A program made the position numbers and the translations under genes. A stretch of 64,000 bases of DNA from Oxytricha trifallax. Its lineage: Eukaryota; Ciliophora; Spirotrichea; Sporadotrichida; Oxytrichidae. Positions 39,085 to 49,774 of the stretch are shown piece by piece. The stretch spans positions 49,607 through 113,606 of the forward strand of contig ARYC01000234.1 of NCBI GenBank assembly GCA_000711775.1. The letters are read 5' to 3'. Position 1 is the stretch's first letter. Every line of letters begins with the position of its first letter. The notes under the pieces are model-generated. The model ran no database searches and was not told where the DNA came from. It saw only the letters and a program-made list of their open reading frames with translations.

Positions 39085-42000
39085 ATTTAATTATGCTACG
39101 GACCTTTATCATCGCAGTGTACAAAATGTTAAAATCTTGATGGAATGAATGAGATAGGGTCATTAAAAAGAATTGGATATCTCTTGAGTGGAACAGAATG
39201 CAAGATACCCAAGTGTCCAGAAGGTTAATTATAAATGAATTCAAATTATTCTCTAATAAAAATGATAAAGGATTAATACTATTTATAAAGTATTATTTCT
39301 TTAATTATATATAAAAAATTATAGGCTATTATAGACAAAATATATTGTCTTTTTTATAAGACTAATTAAATTTAGCTCAAATAATTAAGATGAACTTTAT
39401 TGATTATAATATTCCATCAATTGGATTAATGTATAATAAAAATAAAAAACATATAATTCCTTAGTAAATTTGACATCTACTATAATCAATTCTTTTAGTG
39501 AGAGTACAATATGCTAAAAGATCTTTATTATGGATAATGTAAGATTTGTCATAGTAGGTGTAAGAAATGCACAAGACCATCAGAGTTCGAGTGTGTTCAA
39601 TTCAAAATTTGATTAAATATTCATTAAATTGATTTTATCCAATTAATTGGAATATAAATTTAGCAATGAAAATTCTATAATAAATAATTTCTACTCTTGA
39701 TTCCATAATTCTTTTATGATCAAATCTAACATTTTTATATCAATCATTTAAGGAGATAAAATAATTAAATCTTTAGCTTATAGTGTATTTTTTAAGACAT
39801 ACTTTTTATTTAATAAAATTATTTTTATACCTCAATAAACAATATATTTAAATAGGGTATTGTAGAAATTACTAATATTAAATAGAATTATCTAAGAAAT
39901 TCTCAAAAAATTTATACCTCTATTCTTATTTATGAAATTAATTTAAATATATTTGAATGCTATAAAGGATCTATGTTAAATTAGACTTTGCATACTTGTA
40001 AATATTGTAATGAAATTCCAGGGTTATTTACAAATGAAGAATAAGAAAGTGAGGAAATATGTGGAGATGGAATATTAATTACTAAGTAATGCGACGATGG
40101 AAATGCTTTTGCAGGTGATGGCTGCAATAGATTTACTTCGATTTAATTAATAATATTATATATTATTATTTGTTAAATGATAAGAGTGTAGTTGAGTATG
40201 GCTTTGAGTGTCCAGTTCCAAGGTAGGCATGTAGAGAAACAATTTATATTTTTATTTCACCCAATTTCAGAGTTTCCTCTATAAATGCTAAAAATTTGAT
40301 ATATGTAGAATTCTCAAAGCCAATTTAGATCTTTGAAGAGACTGCCTTAACATAAGATAATATCCAAATAGAAATAATTGGAAAAACAAGCAACTACAAG
40401 TTTACTAGGAGAATAATAAATGAAGTCAAAAATCCATTGTTACCAATAAAATTAGTTTATTTCATACATATAAGTATTTTTTAATTTTCTAAGCACTAAT
40501 ATATTTTAGTAGAATAAATAAAACTAAAATTATCCAAAATTATTGGATAATAAATTTGCATATTGGCAGGGAAATATTCAAGTGCTTTTATTTATTTAAA
40601 TTTTTATTTAATGCTTATTTATAATTATAATAGTATTCTTAAGAGTCAATATAAAAATAAAAAATAAAGTCTTAAATATTATAAAAATAAATCAGATATA
40701 TTGCATTCTATAATATTTTTATTTTATGTGAAGTGCTTTATTTTAAACGAGGTAGATTAATAAACAAATTTGCATTTGTGACTTCAGAATTCTAGTAGTC
40801 ATTGGATGGTTCAGAGAAGTATAAGATTTCTTTTTAAAATAATTCAGCTATTCAAGATTTAGCTGGGAACCCTTTATCTGCTGAATATTACACTGAAATA
40901 AATGTAAATAGCTACGTATTTCTCTCTGCTTCAGAATAATCAACTATCTCCAGTGGAGGGACTTCTTTATAGTAGACTTTTATGTCAGTCTTTAGTTTCA
41001 ACTTAGTACTTAAAATTGTTCTTAACTGATCAATCCAATATTTGTGGGGACTTGTGCATGCTCTCTAAGTTTTTAATTTCTTACTTTACATGAATATAGA
41101 TTTCCCCAATAATGTGCAAACTTTCTCAGGGTATCTCAAAGTAGCTTCAGGAGATATTGAAGAAAAGCAATAGTACGTTACAAATATTGCAGACTATATT
41201 ATAAACATAAAACATGTAGAAAGGCCTATGGATAACGAGAAATTGCAATAAAAATTTATTGATGATGAAGTACCACCCTATTTTATAGTGGCTTTTGGTT
41301 TAAAATTGACATTCAAAAAGTTAAATAATAAGCAATTGTTATTTAAAACATTTCATTTATAATTTCGGTGCCTTGGATTTTTGATAATTCTTCCATTCTC
41401 GTTAATATTGAACAAACTATGTAAAAAAGTTAAATTATGGGAAGAAATTATTGGTGCATTTTTCTTTAACCTACCTTTAAGAACTTTCATTGAGATGTAC
41501 ATAGAGTTGATATTATAGGTTGTTATAAATACTCAATTTATCAAGTTAAATAAAAAAGTAAATATAATTATATTATAAATTAGACTTAAGTTCAAAAACA
41601 TTGATCAAATGATAACTACTTTAATTGCATTTATATTTGGAGCTATTGAGTAAAAATTGATTTAAATCCAAATTATAATGATTAATCAATAAGTTTATTA
41701 CACTATTATAATATAAATTCTATTAAATACAATTAAAAACTACTTTATCTCGAAATTATGTTCATTTCGAGATAGAGTGCTATTAAATTAAATAATTTAC
41801 TCATGTATAAATTTACTATATTAAAATGAAATTAGTTTTTTTAATATTTACAGTTCATTTGTTAAAGGTCAGAATTATATAATATAAAATAATTTATTAA
41901 ATGAGTAGTAATTTTTGAAATTATCAAATTTATAAATACAGTTTTAATGTAGTTCGAGTAAATTAAATATTTTTAACAAATGAACTGTAAATATTAAAAA

Positions 42001-42892
42001 AACTAATTTCATTTTAATATAGTAAATTTATACATGAGTAAATTATTTAATTTAATAGCACTCTATCTCGAAATGAACATAATTTCGAGATAGAGTAGTT
42101 TTTAATTGTATTTAATAGAATTTATATTATAATAGTGTAATAAACTTATTGATTAATCATTATAATTTGGATTTAAATCAATTTTTACTCATTTCTTTGC
42201 TATTGCCATCTATGGGAATGACTTTAATATTTCATAACAGAAGAATATTAAAAAATAAGAAATGGAAAATGAAGTTCGGTATGCTAACAGATGAGTGCAG
42301 TAATAAGTCAATTCTTCAACTTTACTATTATCCACTTTTTATTTACCAAAGATTATTTATTGCTGGAATCATTGTTTACGTTTATGATATGCCTTTCCTT
42401 TAATGTATCCTGGTAATGGTATGTAACGCAGCAATGATAGTATACTTAGTAGTTATTAGACCCTTTAAAGAAGAAATTTAACAAACTACAACTGTTCTTG
42501 ATGAAATTATAATTATGGTATGTGTAGGCCTATTTATAAATCTTTATCAAGGCGGAGCTTATATGGATTCTAATTAAAAAAAGAATTATGGGTGGGGAAT
42601 AATTGCTTTGATTATGTTTAGCGTTTGCAAAAATTTTGGAGTAGTTATCTACTTTGGAGTTCAAAAAACATAAGAAAAATTAAGGAAAATGTTTTCAGCT
42701 GATGATTAGTTAAAGGACTCTCCCCAAACCAGTGATGAAGATGACATGCTTGAAGAAAATGATATGATGAACGATTTTGATACAAAAGAAATTCTAGAAG
42801 AAATTGAGCAAGAAATATAGGCCGAGTTATCTGCTGAGAGAGCAACAGAAAAGAGAAATATACACTTTCATAATTACCAAAATAAAAAATGA
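39085..42892 (+). CDS. DUF4215-type cysteine-rich membrane protein (5' end not found)
   Basis: Ciliate family of large surface/membrane proteins. Coding pieces separated by AT-rich inserts: 39,090-39,245 (CTKCQNLDG.. and KCPEG), 39,535-39,620 (CKICHSRCKKC), 39,985-40,145 (ICGDG...QCDDGNAFAGDGCN, the DUF4215 signature), 40,190-40,470 (FECPVPRQACRE), 40,770-41,647 and 42,191-42,892. The last two encode the multi-pass C-terminal region (LIAFIFGAI, FIAGIIVYVYDMPFL, CILVMVCNAAMIVYLVVIRPF, IIALIMFSVCKNFGVVIYFG) and an acidic tail (DEDDMLEENDMMNDFD) to TGA at 42890-42892. A 543-bp palindromic IES separates the last two segments. The start was not located. Inserts between the earlier pieces were not resolved to pointers. 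Confidence 0.65.
41648..42190. mobile_element. Palindromic IES (543 bp) with ATT duplication
   Basis: ATT at 41645-41647 and 42191-42193. The element is almost a complete inverted repeat: arms begin GAGTAAAAATTGATTTAAAT and pair over ~225 bp around a ~100-bp centre near 41,870-41,965. Excision retaining one ATT joins IAFIFGAI to SLLLPSMGMT, both membrane segments. Using the internal TA instead puts a TGA in frame. ATT matches the ANT target rule of TBE-type elements. Confidence 0.85.
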
Positions 42893-44828
42893 ATTAGCAA
42901 GAATTAATATTTATAAATATTCTTAATTTATAGGCAAAATCCAATAAAAAGAATTTCTAATAAAACTTAGAATTATTAAAAAGGAAATGCTATATTTAAA
43001 TATATTAAAAAATTTATATTTAATTGATTTGTATAATGAACAAAAAGAATATTAGCATCTTTTATATTATATAATTTTATCTTTAATAATTTCAGTCTTC
43101 CTTTAAAAGATCTATTAATACCAAACAATTAATTAAATATAAGAGTATATTTTTTATGGAAATTATTTAAAAATAAAGATTAAATATTATTATCGAGTCA
43201 TTTTATTAATAAATAGACCTTTTACTTATAAAATTTCATCTGCAATGTTTCATAAATAAAATATGAGCGAAAGATTGCATAATAATTTAGGGGGGAAGTT
43301 TCCTGCACTGGTTTATGATAAAAAAAAATTTTAGGGAAGTTTCCTGCACTTTTTTTAATTTTATATTTTTTTTAAAATTAAATTAAATACATCTTTATAA
43401 CAACTATCAACCAACTTCAGGTCTAATTTCATTGTTATAATTACTTTAGTTTATTAATCAATAGTCAATATCTCTCTTCAGATTCCAACTACTTTTACAT
43501 TTTTCATGTAATATTTGTATGATCTGTCTCTTAAATTTTATATTGCTTTGCTAAAGTAATTTCAAATATTATCTCCAATTTTTAGTGTAATTCTGATTAA
43601 ATTTATCTTGTTCTTAACATGCCTATATAATGTTATACTATATTTTCTTGAGCTACTTCAATGATGAATAATATGCTCTCAATATTTAATGGGTCATAAA
43701 AATATTTAATTTCTTAATTTATGTAAAATTTATTAAATTTAAAATAAATAAAAAAACAGTGAATGAAACTTCCTCGAGTGCAGGAAACTCCCCCCCCCAT
43801 AATTTATTCATTATAACTATATCTATAAATGATTCGGGGGGGGGGAAGTTTCCTGCCCCAAAATTTTATATGCACCCAAGGGGGGAAGTTTCCTGCCCCA
43901 AAAAAGGTAGTTTCATGCCCCCAAAAAAGTAGTTTCCTGCCCCCAAAAAGGTAGTTTCCTGCCCCTTCGTAAGTTTCTTGCCCCATACATAAAAACATGT
44001 AATTTTTATAATTTTCAAAGAAACTTTATCATCAATTATGATATAGTTATATTTAATTTAGCTTCAAATATCATTTCTACCTTGATAATGAATTCAAATT
44101 TCAATTAAAATCACACTAATTATTAATAAAAAACAAATTAATTAGGCTTGTTTATAATATATAATTTGATAAAGAATAATTATGTACCTTGAAAATTATA
44201 AATTAATAAAAGTTGTTTAGTGCATGAATATAATAATTGAAATTGAATTTTATTTATTTTAATAAGATTATTGCAAAAAACATTAAATTTAATGTTGGGG
44301 GCAGGAAACTACCTTTTGGGGCAGGAAAATGTGTGGGGGCAGGAAACTTCCCCCCCCCAATGATTCTAATGATTTTCAAACTTTAACTAATTCTCCAGCA
44401 AATATTTCATTCGTTAACTTAACTAGTATCTACAAATTTAAGCCTAATAAACATAAAATTCAATCAAGTGATATGAATATTAAATACTCATTTATATATA
44501 TAAGAAAGTTAAATAATATATGAAACTTAAAAGCATGTTATCAACAGAAAGAAGTCCAATGACAAAAAATGATTATGTTAATGAATTTTCTCAAGTTAAT
44601 ATCTGTTTAATATAATTTCATATTTCTTTAAAATTCAATAAATAATCTATTTCAATAATGAAAAATATAATAATTAATTAGAGATAATATTATGTTAAAT
44701 TAATCAATAAATTTAACAATTTTATTTCAAAAAATTTAGAATAGAATTTTGATTCTCAATATGAATAATTAAAATTTAATTAACCAATTTAAGTATTTGT
44801 AATAAAGGAATAACCTATAAATCACTTA
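42893..44828. other. Non-coding region rich in G-tract repeats
   Basis: AT-rich DNA carrying many copies of an AGTTTCCTGCCCC-type unit. Scattered copies lie at 43,290-43,352, inverted copies at about 43,764-43,799 and 44,296-44,358, and a head-to-tail array at 43,836-43,984. No protein-coding sequence is supported. Confidence 0.6.
43836..43984 (+). repeat. G-tract minisatellite, unit about 22-25 bp
   Basis: Six imperfect tandem copies of GGWAGTTTCCTGCCCCMAAAA-like sequence, the first preceded by 10 G. The core GGAAGTTTCC is nearly self-complementary. Confidence 0.75.
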
Positions 44829-46380
44829 TCAAATATTTCTTAATTCAAACCCTATTACAAAGAATCTAATATAAGTAAAAGCTATAGAAAGGCCACACGA
44901 TGAACCAAAAATCTAAGTTGATATTTCTTTCTTTGTTTAATCATCGAGCTTTTCACCATTATTAATTGAATCAACATAAGGATCCATTATTTTAAACCAT
45001 TTTTGGGGAGAGTAACATAAAATCAGACATCCAGTATAGCCAAATGGTAGATTTTGACTTTCAAGAATTTTATAAGGCTTATAAGAATTAGCGTGATGGT
45101 CTGAATGTCTTTGTAACTTCATTAGCATGTAATTAGAGGCAAATTAAGGAGCATTCACAAAAATTTAAGAAAAATTAATGGTTTATTTAAATAATACTCA
45201 CATTGAATTCCAAGAATGAGTAATAATTACTGATTCATATTTAAATAAAAAATATAAACAATAGTGATTTACAATATTTTAATTATAAATATTAAGTTAT
45301 TTTTATTTAATGATAACATTATTGAATTTAATCATATCATAAAATAATACCTTGAATTTATGTATACTTTAAATATTTTATAATTAATTTAATATTATAT
45401 AAATGGCGTTTATATATTTTAAGACCTTATAACTAACTGATTCATAATTATCATTTTAATCTTTCTTTCTCTAAAGCCAATAATGTTCAATGTAATTGAT
45501 TGCTTCAAAAATCATAATATTCATAGCTGAGAGAATAATCTAAAATATAGTTGCTATTTTACCCAAAAAGATATATATTATTCCAACTTATAGTACATGA
45601 CAAATATTCCAGAGTATTAACTTATTATTAAAGGAAAAACAACTTTTTCCCTCTCTTTAAAGTCTTTATTTTTCAAGTTCCCAAGTCTCTTTATATCCTT
45701 CTGGAATAGCTCTAACAAAAAATTGCCATATAGATTCACCCTTACGAGCAGTAGAGGGGTAATCTGGAGTAGCTACTTTTTTATGATGAGACTTAATATG
45801 TTGAATGATAAAGTGCGAATACAGCATCTTTGCATACACAAGATTTCCAAGAACTTTGTGGATCAACTATTTTCAATGTGCGAGTTCATGTCCAATTACA
45901 AGGTTCAAGCCTCCACAATTAGCTTATTAATACTCATATAATACTAAATAAATAATGCTTTATATAATTTGCCAACAAGTAACAGTAGAGTAAGAACATT
46001 GGAATTGATATTGGAGCTTAATCTATTGAACAAATGTATAAAGCATAGAAGTAAATGAGGAAGTCACAAGCCCAAGCAGTATATATTGGAATCAGGAATC
46101 TTTAATCTTTTTCGTATATTCTTAGATTAGCCTCCATCAAATTGGAATTGTCATGTGGCAGAATATAGTCCATAATTGGAATAATAACATAAGCAATCCA
46201 AATAGGGAACATAGCGTTATTGCAATATCTCTCAGGAAGAAATCCAATAAGTATAAGTACTGAAGGAGAAAAGTATGGAATAATCTCAGACCATGAAACT
46301 CTTGTGTTTGGAGTTACTTCTGTGTGTTGTTTGTCGCCAAAATCTTCAGTCTTGGAATTAATCTTTGTCTTTTAATTCAT
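44829..46380 (-). CDS. AlkB-like alkane/fatty-acid hydroxylase, several IESs
   Basis: Membrane-bound di-iron hydroxylase family. Start 46380 (MNQKTKINSKTEDFG). Hydrophobic segments (YFSPSVLILIGFLPE, FPIWIAYVIIPIMDYILP) precede the His boxes: GHELAH near 45,890, HFIIQHIKSHH near 45,800, NYIEHYW near 45,500 and LQRHSDHH near 45,110. The conserved THSWNS occurs near 45,215 and LPFGYTG..LCYSPQKWFKIMDP at 45,050-44,960. TGA is at 44829-44831. IESs lie at 45240-45446 and 45921-45969, plus an unresolved ~45-bp insert at about 45,160-45,205. One TGA stands in frame directly after HELAH (near 45,876), where the family has Lys/Arg. This is either a point mutation, an error or an undetected break. The gene is therefore not certainly functional. 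Confidence 0.75.
45240..45446. other. IES (207 bp), 11-bp pointer TATGAATCAGT
   Basis: The pointer reads ACTGATTCATA on the + strand at 45229-45239 and 45436-45446. Excision joins DNYESV to IITHSWNS, restoring the AlkB order NYIEHY..HSWNS. Confidence 0.85.
45921..45969. other. IES (49 bp), pointer AATT
   Basis: AATT at 45917-45920 and 45966-45969. Excision joins YLLAN to CGGLNLVIGHELAH in frame. Confidence 0.75.
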
Positions 46381-46603
46381 GTTTAATAATAATTTACTAA
46401 AAATAGCAATTTGATAAGTTTAATAAAAGGTAGGAAAAAGTATGCTTATTTAATTTATCAATTCTCTTTTCTAAAATCGCAATTCTAATAATTATAAATA
46501 TGATAAAAAATAGAGACAGAGAGGAGATGAAAGTGTGAATGAAATCTATTTTTAAGTAAAGGAAATTGAAGTACACTTTTGTGAGAAGTGTGATAGAGAA
46601 TTC

Positions 46604-48012
46604 ATATATGTTCCGCCCGAGATCCCCTCCCACCCCCTCCCCCGTCTACCGGTCAACAGAGACCCCCTCCCTCACCCCCCCCCCACCCCCTATAATACCC
46701 CATTTCATATCAAATTTTGTATCTACAGAGTCTAAATCGAATTCATTCTTGACATCTCGACATCATAGAGCCTATTTTATATATAAATTTCATAAGATTT
46801 TCGAAATTCTTTATTTCCATATTAGTGTCTTATATGGCATAAATTTTATGATTTGATAAGTTTCACTCAGTTTTTTAACTATTTTTACACTTTCCCTAAT
46901 GAAATATAAATATAAAAACTTTTCCATTAAATATTATTATTGTAGGAATACATTCGATTTGGGAAAATGAATTTAAATTAAAATTAATTAATTTTTAATT
47001 ACCTTCAGTTATGTTTTTGGAAAATATCTGCAAACCATGACAATATTATACTCCCTGGATAGCGCATTAAAAATGAGACGGCGGTTGTTATTGCTATAAT
47101 GAATTTATCTCATCGTCCAAGCAAGAAAAACCCATTATACTGTTTTTGAGACTTAGCTCAAAATCAAAATATCTCGCTTCCTAGGATGATTCAGGAATAT
47201 TGCCAATAATAAAGTCCAACTAAAATTGCGGGATCTACCGTAGAATCCATTTATTTTTTAATTTAAGTCACTTTGATTTTGATAACTGCCATGATTTTAA
47301 TATTTAATTAATTTAATTTTAATTCATTTTACCAAATCGAATGTATTCCTACAATAATATTTTTTTTCTAAATAAAATTTATATACTGTAATGTACAAAA
47401 TTTAATTTAAAAATTTTTGATTTCTTAAATCAACTTCATTCGACATAATTCGAAGAAAAAGCCTGATTAATTTTTCAAATTTTTAATTTTCTCTAGTTTT
47501 TTAAAAATAATGAAAAATAAATTAATTAAATTGCGAAAATTAAAAATTTGAAAAATTAATCAGGCTTTTTCTTCGAATTATGTCGAATGAAGTTGATTTA
47601 AGAAATAAAAAAAATTTTAATTAAATTTTGAATATTACAGTATATAAATTTTATTTAGAAAAAAAATATTAATTATATTTAATGGAAAAGTTTTTATATT
47701 TATATTTCATTAGGGAAAGTGTAAAAATAGTTAAAAAACTGAGTGAAACTTATCAAATCATAAAATTTATGCCATATAAGACACTAATATGGAAATAAAG
47801 AATTTCGAAAATCTTATGAAATTTATATATAAAATAGGCTCTATGATGTCGAGATGTCAAGAATGAATTCGATTTAGACTCTGTAGATACAAAATTTGAT
47901 ATGAAATGGGGTATTATAGGGGGTGGGGGAGGGGGTGGGGAGGGGATATCGGTCGACCGGGAGACGGGGAGGGGGAGGGGGTGGGGAAGAGGATCTCGGG
48001 CGGAACATATAT
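46604..48012. mobile_element. Long palindrome (about 1.4 kb) with C-rich ends, nested insertion
   Basis: The outer arms match in inverted orientation from ATATATGTTCCGCCCGAG (46,604) and its complement (48,012). They include a C/T-rich (G/A-rich on the right) block and ~250 bp of AT-rich arm. The inner parts near 47,365-47,510 pair with 47,520-47,660. The left arm is interrupted by a second foldback element (46940-47354). Each arm shows the same fortuitous open frame, which reflects symmetry, not a gene. Confidence 0.8.
46940..47354. mobile_element. Foldback element family F1, second copy (415 bp)
   Basis: TA-flanked (46938-46939, 47355-47356) with ends TTGTAGGAATACATTCGAT and inverted partner. 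Same ends, length and internal words (e.g. CCAATARTAAAGTCCARCT) as the copy at 32446-32859, but its arms have diverged more from each other. It is inserted in the left arm of the larger palindrome. Confidence 0.8.
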
Positions 48013-48609
48013 ACAATACTAGCTGTTAAAATTATATTAAGGCTCATATGGAAGCTAAGCCTATAGAGATAATGGAAAGTATTATTGTAATGAGTTGCAT
48101 AAGTAGATTTCTCAAACAAGGTAACTAAAGTAGCATATCTTGAAAGTCAAAAGATGGAAATAGATGTTGAAGATTACAATACTAAAGTTGACAACAAAAT
48201 AAATGCAAGAGAGCTTCTTTAAGTTGAGGAGCTTAAGCAAGCGAATCAGAGTATGTGAGGATAGCATGCAATATTATAGTATTAAAGGTCAATAAAATCA
48301 TGATTAAAATACGATGCAAAAATTTCCAGTACTTCAATAGCTTGATTTAAATACTTCTCAAAAAAGCTACCTTAATCTAAAGGACTCCTTTGAGAAAAAA
48401 GTTATAAGGATCATTAGTATTCTTGAAAAGTATACCCTTTCTACGATCTCCTTGATGATGATAAATAAAAAATGGAATTTAATAATGTATTTAGAACTCA
48501 CTTAGGCTAAGTTTAAAGAGTGCAAATAATAAATTAATCTTGAAACTGTTTCATTTTCCAAAGATCGTGTAGTTTTAAAACAACAAATCTTCAAAATTAC
48601 AATTATAAT

Positions 48610-48860
48610 TTTATAACTGATAAAAGCCATAGATTGCTGATATAATTAGCAACCTAAACTATGCAAGGTATCAAAGAACTTCAAAAGTTAGGCTTTGTTT
48701 ACAGAGATATCAAGATTGAGAATATAATATTGAGCTTTTGACCAATATGAAATGATCATTGATATCAACATATTATTAAGTGTGGAAGTATCAATGCTTG
48801 TTAGTTCTATGGGAACTCCAGGCTACTATCCAGAAAGAGATGACTGGAAAATTGGTAATT
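48610..48860 (+). pseudogene. Fossil of TBE 57-kDa kinase domain
   Basis: MQGIKELQKLGFVYRDIKIE aligns with MIQGVKELHELGYVHRDLKP of the intact TBE kinase. MGTPGYYPERDDWKIG aligns with its GTPGYFPIREKW segment. In-frame TGAs and frame changes make it a remnant. Confidence 0.7.
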
Positions 48861-49534
48861 TAATTACCATATTTTTTGAATAAAGTGCATTGTAATTAAT
48901 AATTGATTAAAAAAAAATAACAAAAGTAATAGTAGAAATGAAAAATGTATATCTTGATAAAAACGATTCATCATAATCACCGCTGTCTCTGATGTCATCC
49001 TAGTTGATCTTCTTGTCTTTCTTGTCTCCTCTCTAGGTTACTTTGCGAAGTCTATGTCTTCCACTACTGCCACTTAGCTTAGGTTGGACCCCTATAAAAA
49101 TAAAAATTTAGATATCCTTTTTGTAACTTACTTTATTATTGAATGAACAGTATATCACACAGCAGTTACATTTTCATTTTTTATTATTAATCAATTATTA
49201 ATTACAATTCACTTTACTAAAAAAATATCTTAAATGTGAGATTTATGAACTTTAAAAGCAAATAATGATGCGACCTGTTAGGCAACGATTACAAGGTATG
49301 AGAAGGATTCTAAACAAAAAATAAGGCAGGTTTTTGACAAAAATAGAGTGTCCCAATCGATGAAACAAATGGCAGAGATAAAATTATAAAACCTCACTTA
49401 AAATCAGGCAAATTGATTAAACAAATAAATTATGGATAAGTAATATAAACTTTAGACCTATTCCTTACGATCCAAAAGTACATTTTTAGAAAATTAAATA
49501 TAATTAAATAAATTTACTTTATATTTCATATCCA
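48861..49534. other. Mostly non-coding; possible small spliced gene
   Basis: On the - strand around 49,180-48,955 there is a well-formed GTAAGT..TTTTATAG intron (about 49,094-49,132) flanked by short open, Gln/Arg/Lys-rich frames. The reading frame could not be decided. Nothing else is seen. Confidence 0.25.
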
Positions 49535-49616
49535 AACCAGTTAATTACCCTAACGCCCAACAAATTCTGAACAATCAAAGCTCTTATAAATCACAATATT
49601 GAGTTTTAGAGTTTTG
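49535..49616. repeat. Fossil TBE terminal repeat
   Basis: AATCAAAGCTCTTATAAATC then GAGTTTTAGAGTTTTG aligns with the inner-to-outer sequence of the intact TBE right end, with the G4T4 telomeric repeat mutated. Confidence 0.65.
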
Positions 49617-49618
49617 AA

Positions 49619-49774
49619 ACAGTGCCTATTAATTATATTGTGCAAGGTGAATACAGCTTCATAAGAGTGTATGAACTTGATGTTAAAATCAATAGCCCTC
49701 AGAACAAAATAATTAATATAGTTTAAATTACAACTATAAATTGTTATTGTAAAATATATCTTCTCTTCACTCAT
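49619..49774 (-). pseudogene. Fossil of TBE transposase catalytic region
   Basis: RAIDFNIKFIHSYEAVFTLH matches RAIDNNIKFIHADEAVFTFN of the TBE transposase; the catalytic Asp is replaced by Tyr. It lies immediately outside the fossil terminal repeat and in the wrong relative orientation for a simple element, so a rearranged or nested remnant is likely. Confidence 0.65.

Noticed and set aside
43836-43984. CRISPR-like array
   Set aside because: The repeats are imperfect, contiguous and lack unique spacers, and the genome is eukaryotic.
46566-48016. Two nearly identical ~80-codon open frames facing each other
   Set aside because: They are mirror images produced by the palindrome. The composition is low-complexity proline/serine from the C/T-rich block, with no gene-like features.
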